This document shows, piece after piece, positions 16,393 through 26,740 of a DNA stretch of 64,000 nt. A model generated the notes under the pieces. That model was not told the DNA's origin. It ran no database searches and saw nothing but the letters and a program-made list of their open reading frames with translations. Position 1 is the stretch's first letter, and every line of letters starts with the position of its first letter. The stretch is from Candidatus Kuenenia hertensis (GTDB lineage: Bacteria > Planctomycetota > Brocadiia > Brocadiales > Brocadiaceae), in contig SOET01000023.1 of assembly GCA_021646465.1 (NCBI GenBank), positions 1 through 64,000 of the forward strand, given 5' to 3'. Both the position numbers and the translations under genes were made by a program.

Positions 16393-17241
16393 TTACTCAA
16401 CAACTTTTATTTTTATCTTTGTTTTTAACCCTTCCGCCTTAAATGTTACCTTCGCATTGCCCTTCTTTTTGGCTAATAGGGTAAATACCGCATTTCCCTC
16501 TTCATCAGTTATTTCCTTCTTTGGCGATATTGTAACGCTCTTTTTCCCCTTCTTTACTTTTGCCTTCACCGTTATGCCTTCAACCGGACAATCGTTTTCA
16601 CCTTTCACGGATATTGTTACCTCTTCAGTTTTACCGGTTTGTAGTTCCAGATCAGATGACGATGCTGCAATGGTCTCCGCATCACAGGAAGAAGGTGTTG
16701 ACGATGCGGTAACAGAAGTATTTGCGGTGTAAATATAGTCGTTAAAACTCGAAGAATCCCCATTCGCCTCATTACCTGCCGCATAAAATGTGACAGGATC
16801 AGCTACTTGCCCGGAAGGGGCATTCCATTGCACCGTCCATTGATTCATTGCAGAACCCACCTTTGTGTGAGCGGCATAGAGATCGTTATATTTTTCTGTT
16901 TGTGTTGTGTTGTCTATTGATGTAAAGGAACCGGCAATATTATCATCGGCGTCAACAGCGGTTACTTCAAATCCATACACCGCGGAGGAAGAATTGCCGA
17001 AAGAAATGGTAATGTCTAATGATTCTCCTGCTACATAATGAGAAGTAGGAACGCTTATTTCGAAATTCGCAGAACCCTCATTTTCCGAATAAGATGTATG
17101 ACAGTTGGAAGCGCATGTTGTGCTTCCACACGCTTCTCCCGGATTTCCCGTTCTCTCCGCCGGAGGGCCACCAGAAAAACCAAAAACACTATTACTACCC
17201 ATTGCGAATAGTATGAAAAAGAGAAAATATGTTTTAAACAT
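16393..17241 (-). CDS. Choice-of-anchor V plus Ig-like secreted protein (copy 2)
   Basis: A 282-residue paralogue of the protein at 13945-14817. It has a signal peptide (residues 1-21), FSGGPPAERTGNPGEACGS, then TCASNCHTSY, where the Cys-Cys-His motif has spacing C-x3-CH rather than C-x5-CH. The anchor-V beta-domain carries the conserved YAAHTKVGSAMNQWTVQW, and an Ig-like C-terminal domain is rich in Lys (KVKKGKKSVTISPKKE). It follows the frameshifted FG-GAP gene by two bases and precedes copy 1 of that gene by about 30. The differing Cys spacing between copies suggests either relaxed selection or different ligands. Function unknown. Confidence 0.75.
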   Translation of the reverse strand: MFKTYFLFFILFAMGSNSVFGFSGGPPAERTGNPGEACGSTTCASNCHTSYSENEGSANFEISVPTSHYVAGESLDITISFGNSSSAVYGFEVTAVDADDNIAGSFTSIDNTTQTEKYNDLYAAHTKVGSAMNQWTVQWNAPSGQVADPVTFYAAGNEANGDSSSFNDYIYTANTSVTASSTPSSCDAETIAASSSDLELQTGKTEEVTISVKGENDCPVEGITVKAKVKKGKKSVTISPKKEITDEEGNAVFTLLAKKKGNAKVTFKAEGLKTKIKIKVVE

Positions 17242-17243
17242 TT

Positions 17244-18793
17244 CTATTCCTCTGTTATTGTAAGTATTTGATCTACTTCAACATTTTCAAATACTTGTAC
17301 CTTTCCCGACGGCCAAAGAACTTCCAGAGTATCTATCATCTCATTGATTCCCAATCCGAAGTGAACTACCAAACTGTCCTGCGAACAAAAGCCGTCGCCA
17401 CCACTTACCTCGCGAATTTGATTCAATCCACCGGCAACTACTTTCACTCTCGTTCCGATGCCTGAAGCATTGCTTACCGTTCCTTTTGTTTGTATTTCAA
17501 TCCAGTGATTTGTATTCCCGTTATTACGATAGAGAATATTCGGTTCATTATAATTCACCAGGTAGACATCCATATCGCCATCATTATCATAATCCCCCCA
17601 GGAAGCACCCTCGCCAAACCCTCTGTATTGAATACCCGCCTCTTGCGCTACATCCGTAAAAGTGCCGTCTCCATTATTCCGGTATAACCTGCTTTCAGAA
17701 AGTGCGGCAATCCCCCCATTTACCACATGCAGGTCCAAATCTCCGTCATTATCATAGTCAACCCAGGCAACCCCGGTGCTGTCATTTTCATCTCCAACCC
17801 CTGCAGAATCGGTAACATCGGCAAAAGTCCCGTCCCCATTGTTCATAAACAATACGTTTTTCCCACTTGGAAGTATATCTTTAACATTTGCGATGTAAAC
17901 ATCCATATATCCATCATTGTTATAGTCTCCCCATGCCACTCCGTGTCCTCCGATTGTGTTTACTGCATTCACAGACAACGCGAACGTTCCATCACCGTTG
18001 TTATTATATAAAACACTGAGATTATTTTCCGGTGGATCGATATTTGAATTCACAAAATTTAATACATACAAATCCTGATCGCCATCGTTATCATAATCGC
18101 ACCAGGCGGTTCCCATCCCATTTCCAAAATCCCCTACCCCTGCTTCTTCGGTGACGTCACTGAATGTATCATCCCCATTATTTTTAAACAATTTGTTTGA
18201 TTGACCGCTGCATATCATGACATGGGCGTTATTGGTAAAATACACGTCTAAAAGTCCGTCATTGTCATAATCAGCCAGTGAAACACACATACCAAACGCC
18301 AGATTTTCTATTCCCCCTTTTCGGCAATATTCTCAAAAGTACCGTCACCACTATTTTTATACAATACTTTCTTATCCCCATACCCAGGCCCCAAACCGTT
18401 TACCAAAAACAAATCCAAAAAACCGTCATTATTGTAATCTCCCCACGCGATATCAGTACTTGCGCCCGTATTTCCTACATTTGCAAAATCTGTAATATCA
18501 GAAAAAGTATCATTCCCTGTATTTTTATATAAAATGTTTTCATCCTTGTAATTTGACACGTAAAGGTCAATAAGACCGTCATTATCATAATCTCCCCATG
18601 CCGCCCCCATTCCCCTGGAAGAATTGTTAACCAGGGCGATACTCGTAACATCGGTAAACGTCGTTGCCGTTTGAGAAAGGACGTCTCTATTGCAAATAAA
18701 GTTCAGCAAAAAAAACAATAAAAAAAGGAAACTTTTATTATAAAGTTTCCTTTTCTTATTATTTCTATTTTGTAATTTTATTGATCTTATCAT
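17244..18793 (-). pseudogene. FG-GAP/VCBS plus ASPIC protein (copy 2), frameshifted
   Basis: Same architecture as the gene at 14821: signal peptide (LFLLFFLLNFICNRDVLSQ), FG-GAP blades (AAWGDYDNDGLIDLYVSN and others) and a C-terminal ASPIC/UnbV domain (GIGTRVKVVAGG ... DSLVVHFGLG). The frame from 18793 ends at 18308 with ...FENIAEKGE; the following blade continues in the next frame as IENLAFGMCVSLADYDNDG down to 17244. One G missing from the G5 run (CCCCC at 18313-18317 on the plus strand) restores an unbroken protein of about 517 residues. It may be a true mutation, homopolymer phase variation or a sequencing error. Confidence 0.85.
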
Positions 18794-18822
18794 GAGCAAG
18801 AACTATTCATTTATTCAGCCCG

Positions 18823-19275
18823 TTATCGGTATCTTACTAATTTACCATATACATGCCTCAAACCAAAAGGCGCAGCCTCCCGTAATTTTAAAAGAATCTT
18901 TTCTCTTTCCCGCATCATGTTTTTGATTGCCAATTGAAAGATATGTTTCGACCTGTCAAATGTCAGTAAGATCATGCCTATGAAATACAATTTAAAAAGA
19001 ATAACGAAAATTACCGGAGAAGTAAAAAGCAATACTTTCGGCCTGGAAGCATCTTCAACAAATCTCTGAAATGCCGGAATCAGAAACAATATCGTTATCG
19101 AACATGTAGCCAGAATGATAAGGAACACCTTTACCGCCATATAAACATGGAAGTATTTTTTTAGACGATTATTCCCTGTACACTCAAAATCCTGTATTGC
19201 GGAGAACCATTTTCTACCTATTCTCCTGCTATTTTCCACAAACTCTATCATCTTATTCTTTTTTATTTGTATCAT
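18823..19275 (-). CDS. Small membrane protein of unknown function
   Basis: About 150 residues from the Met at 19275. It has a basic N-terminus (KKNKMIEFVENSRRIGRKW), two hydrophobic segments (VFLIILATCSITILFLIPAF and VLLFTSPVIFVILFKLYF) and a basic C-terminal tail ending RHVYGKLVRYR. I do not recognise a family. A longer start at 19392 would overlap rfbB by 89 bases and is less likely. It lies between rfbB and the secreted FG-GAP proteins on the same strand. Confidence 0.55.
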   Translation of the reverse strand: MIQIKKNKMIEFVENSRRIGRKWFSAIQDFECTGNNRLKKYFHVYMAVKVFLIILATCSITILFLIPAFQRFVEDASRPKVLLFTSPVIFVILFKLYFIGMILLTFDRSKHIFQLAIKNMMREREKILLKLREAAPFGLRHVYGKLVRYR

Positions 19276-19303
19276 TTTAATCGTTCTTATAAAAACCAAA
19301 TAG

Positions 19304-20326
19304 TCAATTTTTGCAAGCGAATCTATGATTGTATTGTGTTTGATAGTATTTCTTAAATTCATCATTTTTAATTTGTTTCCACCATGATACATTCATTTCA
19401 TACCACTTTATTGTATCTCTCAGACCTTCCTCAAAATTTATCTGCGGAAGCCATCCCAAAGTTTTCAGCTTCGTGCAATCCAGAGCATAACGCCGGTCAT
19501 GCCCCTCCCTGTCTTTTACATTTTCTATCATGCTCTTATCTTTTTCAAGTACGCTTAAGATAAATAACGCCGTATCGATATTATACTTTTCATTACCACC
19601 TCCAATATTATATACTTCTCCGTCCTGGCCGTTCTCAATAATAAAATCAATAGCTGCGCAATGGTCTTCCACGTGAATCCAGTCTCTTTCCTGCTTTCCG
19701 TCACCATACAACGGAAGCTTTAAATCCTCAATTGCATTTGTGATAAAAAGGGGAATGAATTTTTCAGGATGTTGATACGGTCCGTAATTATTTGATGCCC
19801 TGGTTATGATGATTGGCAATTTATACGTCTTCCAATACGCAAAAGCCAAACGATCTCCCCCCGCCTTGCTGGCAGAATATGGATTGCTTGGGTTTAACGG
19901 ATCGGTTTCTTTAAAGGCTCCATGGTGAGCTGTGCCATAGACTTCATCCGTAGATATTTGAATAAATTTTTTAATTTTATATCTGCGTGATGCTTCCAAC
20001 AGTACGAACACCCCCTTCATATCAGTGTCTATGAATGTACTCGCACTAAGGATACTACGATCGACATGCGTTTCCGCGGCAAAATTGACAATCGTGTCAA
20101 TATTTTCCGCGGACATAATATGATCTACTAATTCCTGATTACAAATATCACCCTTATAAAACCTGAAACGTCCGGAAAGTTCACGATCCTCGCGTATGTC
20201 TTTGAGATTTTCCAAATTACCTGCATACGTCAATTTATCAAGCACTACGACATGGTGGCGTCTGACCATGCGGCGTGCAAAGTGACTCCCTATAAATCCG
20301 GCGCCGCCAGTTATCAGTATCGTCAT
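19304..20326 (-). CDS. rfbB: dTDP-glucose 4,6-dehydratase
   Basis: A 340-residue extended short-chain dehydrogenase. It converts dTDP-glucose to dTDP-4-keto-6-deoxyglucose, the entry to dTDP-rhamnose and other deoxysugars of the cell surface. The NAD site is GGAGFIGSH (7-15). The dehydratase triad is T126-D127-E128 in STDEVYG. Catalytic Y150 and K154 are in YSASKAG. RASNNYGPYQHPEKFIP, the substrate-binding stretch, is intact. No rfbA, rfbC or rfbD gene is nearby, so the pathway partners must be elsewhere. It starts 64 bases after the atpC stop on the same strand. Confidence 0.94.
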   Translation of the reverse strand: MTILITGGAGFIGSHFARRMVRRHHVVVLDKLTYAGNLENLKDIREDRELSGRFRFYKGDICNQELVDHIMSAENIDTIVNFAAETHVDRSILSASTFIDTDMKGVFVLLEASRRYKIKKFIQISTDEVYGTAHHGAFKETDPLNPSNPYSASKAGGDRLAFAYWKTYKLPIIITRASNNYGPYQHPEKFIPLFITNAIEDLKLPLYGDGKQERDWIHVEDHCAAIDFIIENGQDGEVYNIGGGNEKYNIDTALFILSVLEKDKSMIENVKDREGHDRRYALDCTKLKTLGWLPQINFEEGLRDTIKWYEMNVSWWKQIKNDEFKKYYQTQYNHRFACKN

Positions 20327-20390
20327 AATGCGCTCCGCAGAATCAACGTTATTTTTTTAAAGGTACAAATGGAAATTTTTAAAACTTTAT

Positions 20391-20795
20391 TTAGCGATTG
20401 GCAAGACTCAACCATGTATCCGCACGTTTCAGCATCGCCATAGCACGTTCCTTCTCTTCCCGGGTTCCTTCTTTGCTCAGCATCTGTTCCGCAGATTTCT
20501 TTTCTTCCTGTATTTTTGCAACATTTACTTCTTCTCTTGTCACGCACGTATCAGCTAATACTATTACCTTATTAGCGACAACTTCAAAGAACCCTCCATC
20601 AAGAGCAAAATTTAATGTGGCATTTTTATCATCTTCTATCGTCAATATGCCCGTCTGCAATTCGGTAATAAAGGGAGCATGATCAACCAATACTCCGAAA
20701 GAACCTTGTGTTCCCATAGCGGTCACACTCTTTACCAATCCCTTAAATACAGTTTTCAGGGGAGTTACAATTTCCAAATCAAACGTTTTTGTCAT
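20391..20795 (-). CDS. atpC: F-type ATP synthase epsilon subunit
   Basis: A 134-residue protein. Epsilon couples F1 rotation to the c-ring and can inhibit ATP hydrolysis. The N-terminal beta-sandwich has FDLEIVTPLKTVFKG, GSFGVLVDHAPFITEL and FALDGGFFEVVANKVIVLAD (about 70-90), all family hallmarks. A C-terminal helical hairpin follows (EEVNVAKIQEEKKSAEQ...). Last gene of the atp operon, two bases after atpD. Confidence 0.95.
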   Translation of the reverse strand: MTKTFDLEIVTPLKTVFKGLVKSVTAMGTQGSFGVLVDHAPFITELQTGILTIEDDKNATLNFALDGGFFEVVANKVIVLADTCVTREEVNVAKIQEEKKSAEQMLSKEGTREEKERAMAMLKRADTWLSLANR

Positions 20796-20797
20796 GA

Positions 20798-22216
<1,419 letters not shown>

Positions 22217-22330
22217 TTATTGTCTCACTCCTTCCATTACTTTCTACCATCAAAAAAAAGGGTTTTCCGGTAAAAATCTATCTCTCTATGAAATAAAGTT
22301 ATGTTATCAGTGAATACTTGTAAAGTATTT

Positions 22331-23203
22331 TTATACCAAAGCTTCAGCACCTGAGACTATTTCAAGCAATTCTTTGGTAATTGTCTCCTGCCTTGCTTTA
22401 TTATACACGCTTGTCAAATCATCAATCATTTCCCCTGCATTTTCAGTAGCGGCAATCATTGCGACTCTCCTGGCAGCATATTCAGAGGTCAGTGATTCTA
22501 AAATACATTGATAGATTTGCGTCTCAATATATTTAGGGAATAGATTATCTAAAATATTTTCAACAGAAGGCTCTATAATGTATTCCCTTTTTTCTCTTCC
22601 CTCACCGCCAAATCCTTCTTTTTCAATAGGAAACAAACGAAGACTTTCAGGAAATGACTGCATTACGGTATGAAATTTGGTAAAAAACACGTACAACTCT
22701 CCATACTTTTGGTTATTATAATCCTGAGTTAATTTTGCCGCGAAGGATTTAACCCAATCGAAACCCAGCTTTTCCACACTTTCAGGAATATATTCTTCGA
22801 TTGCATATACATCTTTTCTTTTCGAAAAATATAAATTTGCTTTTTTACCAATAAGGATTAACTTAACCTGCTTGTTGCTTTCCTTGATAAATCTCACTGT
22901 CTTTTGAATAATGTTATTATTATATGCACCGCATAATCCCTTGTCCGCTGTGATCAACACAATTTTCGCCACAGAACTCCCGCCTTCACTTTTTGCAAAC
23001 CAGCGGTGAGAGCTTTCCTCTGACAGGGAAGAAAGTAAATCACTTACCATCTGATGAAGCTTTTCTGTAAAAGTTCTCGAAGCAACCACCCTGTTTTCAA
23101 CTTTTTTCAGGCGACTTGCAGCCACCATCTCCATCGCCCTGGTAATTTGTTTTATGCTGGAAATGCCTTTTATGCGTTCCTTAATTTCACGAATACTCTG
23201 CAT
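22331..23203 (-). CDS. atpG: F-type ATP synthase gamma subunit
   Basis: A 290-residue central stalk protein. It opens with the N-terminal helix REIKERIKGISSIKQITRAMEMVAASRL, has the Rossmann-like middle with ITADKGLCGAYNNNI, and ends with the conserved C-terminal helix EYAARRVAMIAATENAGEMIDDLTSVYNKARQ split across residues 245-276. The termini form the coiled coil that turns inside the alpha3beta3 head. Four bases separate it from atpA. Confidence 0.96.
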   Translation of the reverse strand: MQSIREIKERIKGISSIKQITRAMEMVAASRLKKVENRVVASRTFTEKLHQMVSDLLSSLSEESSHRWFAKSEGGSSVAKIVLITADKGLCGAYNNNIIQKTVRFIKESNKQVKLILIGKKANLYFSKRKDVYAIEEYIPESVEKLGFDWVKSFAAKLTQDYNNQKYGELYVFFTKFHTVMQSFPESLRLFPIEKEGFGGEGREKREYIIEPSVENILDNLFPKYIETQIYQCILESLTSEYAARRVAMIAATENAGEMIDDLTSVYNKARQETITKELLEIVSGAEALV

Positions 23204-23206
23204 CCC

Positions 23207-24715
23207 TTAACCCTTCTTGCCAAAAGTTTGTTTGAATTCACTTATAGCACTTTCCAGCTTTGATGATAATTCCTGATCGATTTTTTTCTTCTCGGCAATC
23301 TCTAAACCAATAGAAGCATGTTTTTCCTTCATAAAAGCAAGAAACTCTTTTTCGAACCTCTTAATTTTATCTACCGGAATATCATCCAAAAAGCCATTTA
23401 TACCGGCGAAAATAGACATAATCTGATCTTCTACGGCTACCGGCTCATATTGAGGCTGTTTTAATATTTCAACAAGTCGCTGACCTTTTGCAATTTGCGC
23501 CTGAGTAAACTTATCCAATTCCGATCCGAACTGCGCAAAGGAAGCCATTTCCCTATATTGCGCCAATGTCAGTCGCAACATACCCGCAACTTTTTTCATC
23601 GCCGGAATCTGAGCGTTTCCTCCTACCCTGGAAACAGACAACCCCACAGAAATAGCAGGCCTTACACCGGCATTAAACAAATCACCTTCAAGATATATCT
23701 GACCATCGGTAATCGAAATCACATTGGTTGGAATATATGCTGAATAATCACCCGCCTGTGTCTCAACAACCGGAAGGGCTGTCAAAGATCCCCCTCCAAG
23801 CTCACTATTTAATTTAGCGGCCCTTTCCAACAAACGGGAATGCAAATTAAAAATATCTCCTGGAAATGCTTCACGGCCGGGAGGACGCCTTAAAAGCAAG
23901 GATATCTGACGATAAGCAATAGCATGCTTATACAAATCATCGTACATAACAACCGCATGCATTCCGTTATCCCTGAAATATTCACCCATAGCACAACCTG
24001 CATACGGCGCTATGTATTGCAATGGCGCAGGGTCTCCAGCAGACGCAACGACAACAATACTGTTGTCCATAACATTATGATCTTCCAATGTCTTTACAAC
24101 GCTTGCAACAGTTGACATTTTTTGCCCAATAGCAACATAAATACAGTATACCCCTGTTTCCTTTTGGTTAATAATCGTATCCACCAAAATTGCCGTTTTC
24201 CCTGTTTGCCGGTCACCGATAATTAATTCACGCTGTCCCCTTCCAATAGGGATCATTGCATCAATGGCCTTGATACCAGTTTGCAAAGGCTCTTTTACAG
24301 GCTGCCTTTCTACCACATTCGGAGAACCTCCTTCTATCGGACGAAATTCTTCGGTGGCAATTGGTCCCTTTCCATCTATCGGTTGGCCCAGTGCGTTTAC
24401 AACGCGCCCCAGCATTGCTTTGCCCACAGGTACCTGAACAATTTTTCCTGTAGTTTTAACAACATCGCCTTCCTTTATTTTTTCATCGGACCCAAGAAGG
24501 ATTGCACCCACATTGTCTTCTTCCAGGTTCATGGCAATGCCATATACATTGTCCGGGAACTCCAATAACTCGCTGGACATACACTCATCAAGGCCGTAAA
24601 TTCTGGCAACTCCATCACCAACCTGCATCACATGGCCTACATTTTCCAACTTTAATTTTTCTTCATAGCCTTCAATTTCTTTTTTAATGATTGAAGCAAT
24701 ATCCCCTAACGCCAT
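23207..24715 (-). CDS. atpA: F-type ATP synthase alpha subunit
   Basis: About 502 residues. The nucleotide-binding loop is [10 protein letters not shown], and the regulatory/structural motifs [39 protein letters not shown] and [10 protein letters not shown] are present. The alpha subunits alternate with beta and hold non-exchangeable nucleotide. The ATG at 24715 is chosen because AGGAG lies about 9 bases upstream; a GTG at 24721 is also possible. The gap to atpH (24716-24832) contains a hairpin. Confidence 0.97.
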   Translation of the reverse strand: MALGDIASIIKKEIEGYEEKLKLENVGHVMQVGDGVARIYGLDECMSSELLEFPDNVYGIAMNLEEDNVGAILLGSDEKIKEGDVVKTTGKIVQVPVGKAMLGRVVNALGQPIDGKGPIATEEFRPIEGGSPNVVERQPVKEPLQTGIKAIDAMIPIGRGQRELIIGDRQTGKTAILVDTIINQKETGVYCIYVAIGQKMSTVASVVKTLEDHNVMDNSIVVVASAGDPAPLQYIAPYAGCAMGEYFRDNGMHAVVMYDDLYKHAIAYRQISLLLRRPPGREAFPGDIFNLHSRLLERAAKLNSELGGGSLTALPVVETQAGDYSAYIPTNVISITDGQIYLEGDLFNAGVRPAISVGLSVSRVGGNAQIPAMKKVAGMLRLTLAQYREMASFAQFGSELDKFTQAQIAKGQRLVEILKQPQYEPVAVEDQIMSIFAGINGFLDDIPVDKIKRFEKEFLAFMKEKHASIGLEIAEKKKIDQELSSKLESAISEFKQTFGKKG

Positions 24716-24749
24716 ATACACATACTCCTGTATAAACCATTAAAATCAT

Positions 24750-24771
24750 GTGGCAGGTATACACCTGCCAC
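24750..24771. other. Hairpin between atpH and atpA
   Basis: Inverted repeat GTGGCAGGT / ACCTGCCAC with a 4-base loop, in the intercistronic gap. No T-run follows on the minus strand side, so it is more likely an mRNA processing or stability element than a terminator. Confidence 0.55.
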
Positions 24772-24832
24772 GAAACAATCTTTTTTAAGAATGATATTTA
24801 TCTGAAACTTTAAAAACAAGGCTTATGTATGA

Positions 24833-25381
24833 TTAACTTGCCCTGATTTCCATAAGTTTTGATCTTAAATTTCTCAACCGATTGACAACACTGCCGTCAA
24901 TCATCTTATTTCCAACCTCAACGATAAGCCCGCCCAGAATTTGAGGGTTTTCAACAACTTCAACTTCCACAATCTTCCCGGTAAGCTTTTTCAAGCTGTC
25001 TTTGAGACTTTCCAACCTCTCGCCGACAATAGGTATTGTAGACTGAACTTTGGCTCTTATTACACCCTTTTTTTCATCTACAACCTGTCCATAAACATCA
25101 GGTATTAATTCTAAAATCTGCTCTCTTCTGCGGTCCACCAGTAAATAGAGAAAATTAAGCATAAGTCCGGAAACAGATTCACCAAATACCGTTTTTATGG
25201 TATCTTTCTTTTCCTTGTGCGTTATAGAAGGATGCATGAACATTTTTTTTAAATCCTCGTACTCTACAATTGCAGCAGAAACAAGCCCAAGATCGTTTTC
25301 CACCTGGTCGAGTATTCCCTTATCAACCGCTGTTTCCAGAAGGGCATTCACAAATGTAACCGCAACACTTTTATCTAACAC
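24833..25381 (-). CDS. atpH: F-type ATP synthase delta subunit
   Basis: A 182-residue peripheral stalk subunit that ties the top of F1 to the b subunits. Family features: an N-terminal helical domain (SVAVTFVNALLETAVDKG), the KKMFMHPSITHKEKKDTI segment, LNFLYLLVDRRREQIL, and the C-terminal signature NPQILGGLIVEVGNKMIDGS (about 145-164). It overlaps atpF by 11 bases, indicating coupling. Confidence 0.95.
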   Translation of the reverse strand: MLDKSVAVTFVNALLETAVDKGILDQVENDLGLVSAAIVEYEDLKKMFMHPSITHKEKKDTIKTVFGESVSGLMLNFLYLLVDRRREQILELIPDVYGQVVDEKKGVIRAKVQSTIPIVGERLESLKDSLKKLTGKIVEVEVVENPQILGGLIVEVGNKMIDGSVVNRLRNLRSKLMEIRAS

Positions 25382-25880
25382 TCAACCCCCCCATATCCTT
25401 AATTACATCATCAACCAACTTTTCAGCAGTTTGTTGTTCTATGGACTGTTGAATTATTCTTGAAGAAGCCAGCAAAGAGAGATTGACCACCTGGTTCCTG
25501 ATTTCAGCAATAGCCTTTTTTCTTTCCTGTTCAATACCTTCCTGAGCTTTTGTTCGAATCAGTTCTGCCTCTTCCTGCGCACGCTTTACAATCCCTTCAC
25601 TGAGTTTCCCGCCTTCATTGATGGCTTCCTGTATTTTGTTGGCCGCCTCGGTTTCGACTTCAGCAAGTTTCACCTGATAGTCGATTTTCATCTTTTCTAC
25701 ATCAGACTTATCTACTTCTATCTTTGCATAAGTACTTTTTATCCCTTCACTTCTCTCCTTAATGAGGGCTGATATTTTGCCAAAAAGAAACTTTTTAAGG
25801 ACAAAAAGCAGTATTAAAAATCCAACGCCCTGGACTATAACCGACTTAATATTTATTCCAAGGGTATTTAAGATATCCAA
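25371..25880 (-). CDS. atpF: F-type ATP synthase b subunit
   Basis: A 169-residue peripheral stalk subunit. A single N-terminal membrane helix (about 12-32, VIVQGVGFLILLFVLKKFLF) is followed by a long charged helix (SALIKERSEGIKSTYAKIEV...) that dimerises as a right-handed coiled coil. Only one b gene is seen, so a b2 homodimer is expected rather than b/b'. It lies 24 bases after the first-position c gene. Confidence 0.94.
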   Translation of the reverse strand: MDILNTLGINIKSVIVQGVGFLILLFVLKKFLFGKISALIKERSEGIKSTYAKIEVDKSDVEKMKIDYQVKLAEVETEAANKIQEAINEGGKLSEGIVKRAQEEAELIRTKAQEGIEQERKKAIAEIRNQVVNLSLLASSRIIQQSIEQQTAEKLVDDVIKDMGGLSVR

Positions 25881-25904
25881 TGAAATCTCCTCCTACACCA
25901 ATTC

Positions 25905-26177
25905 TTACTTAATAGCGTGTTGAATTACCTCTAAAACAGCTTCTGTCTTTGGCAATTTTCCAAGAAGGATAAAAGACACCATCAATGAATAAATCGTCAA
26001 CGACTCAATAAATGCAAGGCCAACGAACATAACCAATTGAATTTTCCCTGCCATATCCGGCTGCCTCGCCATACCATTTGCTGCACCGTAAACCGCAATT
26101 CCCTGTCCAATACCGCAACCAAAGGCAGCGATAGCCAATAATGCCACTGCAATAGCTAACAAAGCAAAATATACCAC
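25905..26177 (-). CDS. atpE: F-type ATP synthase c subunit, copy 1
   Basis: A 90-residue two-helix hairpin. The polar loop is ARQPD (37-41). The ion-carrying carboxylate is E58 in helix 2, in FIESLTIYS. Q25 in helix 1 together with E58, S59 and Y63 matches the ligand pattern Q-E-S-Y of sodium-binding c-rings such as that of Ilyobacter. Part of this pattern also occurs in some proton-type rings, so ion choice is not settled. A second, different c gene lies 127 bases upstream. Confidence 0.94.
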   Translation of the reverse strand: MVYFALLAIAVALLAIAAFGCGIGQGIAVYGAANGMARQPDMAGKIQLVMFVGLAFIESLTIYSLMVSFILLGKLPKTEAVLEVIQHAIK

Positions 26178-26234
26178 CTACACTCCTCCTTCTAAAAAAA
26201 GAATAACTAAAATACAGATACATTAATCACTATA

Positions 26235-26270
26235 CAACTCGTTCCAACACTGAAGTATGGAACGAGTTGT
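26235..26270. other. Hairpin between the two c-subunit genes
   Basis: Perfect 13-bp arms ACAACTCGTTCCA (26235-26247) and TGGAACGAGTTGT (26258-26270) with a 10-base loop. It sits in the 127-base gap between the two atpE genes. On the minus strand no clear T-run follows, so partial termination, RNA processing or mRNA stabilisation could set different amounts of the two c subunits. Confidence 0.7.
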
Positions 26271-26304
26271 AACTTTCTCAAAAATTTGTTATAAAAAAAA
26301 TTTC

Positions 26305-26628
26305 TTATTTTACATTTTGCTGCAAGATTATATCAGCAGAAGAAAACAATTCACCGCTTGAAGCATTTTGCCTGAATATCTCCAGAATTGCTTCCGAAGC
26401 AGGCAGTTTACCAAACAACATAAACGACATCATCAAAGAATAAATTGCAAGAGACTCAATAAAAGCAATACCAATTATCATAGCTAGCTGTATCTTCGCA
26501 GCAACCGAAGGTTGCCTTGCCATACTTTCAACGGCGCTGCTCACTACTTTCGCCTGCCCCAAAGCGCAACCAAATGCCGCAACGGCTACCACAGGAATTC
26601 CAATTGCCAATACTGCAAAATAATCCAT
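26305..26628 (-). CDS. atpE: F-type ATP synthase c subunit, copy 2 (longer)
   Basis: A 107-residue paralogue of the c subunit at 25905, with the same two-helix plan: helix 1 with GCALGQAKVV (Q25), polar loop ARQPS, helix 2 FIESLAIYS with E58, S59 and Y63 at the same positions. It differs by a 17-residue longer C-terminus (ASSGELFSSADIILQQNVK) and Ser in place of Asp in the polar loop. Being first of the two in the operon, it may be made in a different amount. Whether it joins the same ring or forms a separate one is unknown. Confidence 0.9.
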   Translation of the reverse strand: MDYFAVLAIGIPVVAVAAFGCALGQAKVVSSAVESMARQPSVAAKIQLAMIIGIAFIESLAIYSLMMSFMLFGKLPASEAILEIFRQNASSGELFSSADIILQQNVK

Positions 26629-26740
26629 CTTTTACCTCCCCTTATCAAAAAAGTTGTGAAATTTTTAAGACAAAAACCACACCACTTATCAGATAAATAA
26701 AATGTGAAGAGGAGAGCCTTATGCCCTGTTGCAGATTTTC

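Noticed and set aside
14845-18532. Long plus-strand frames opposite the FG-GAP genes
   Set aside because: They mirror the repetitive DYDNDGD-coding sequence of the opposite strand; no start signals or domains.
19276-19392. Longer N-terminus for the small membrane protein
   Set aside because: It would overlap rfbB by 89 bases and adds no recognisable domain.
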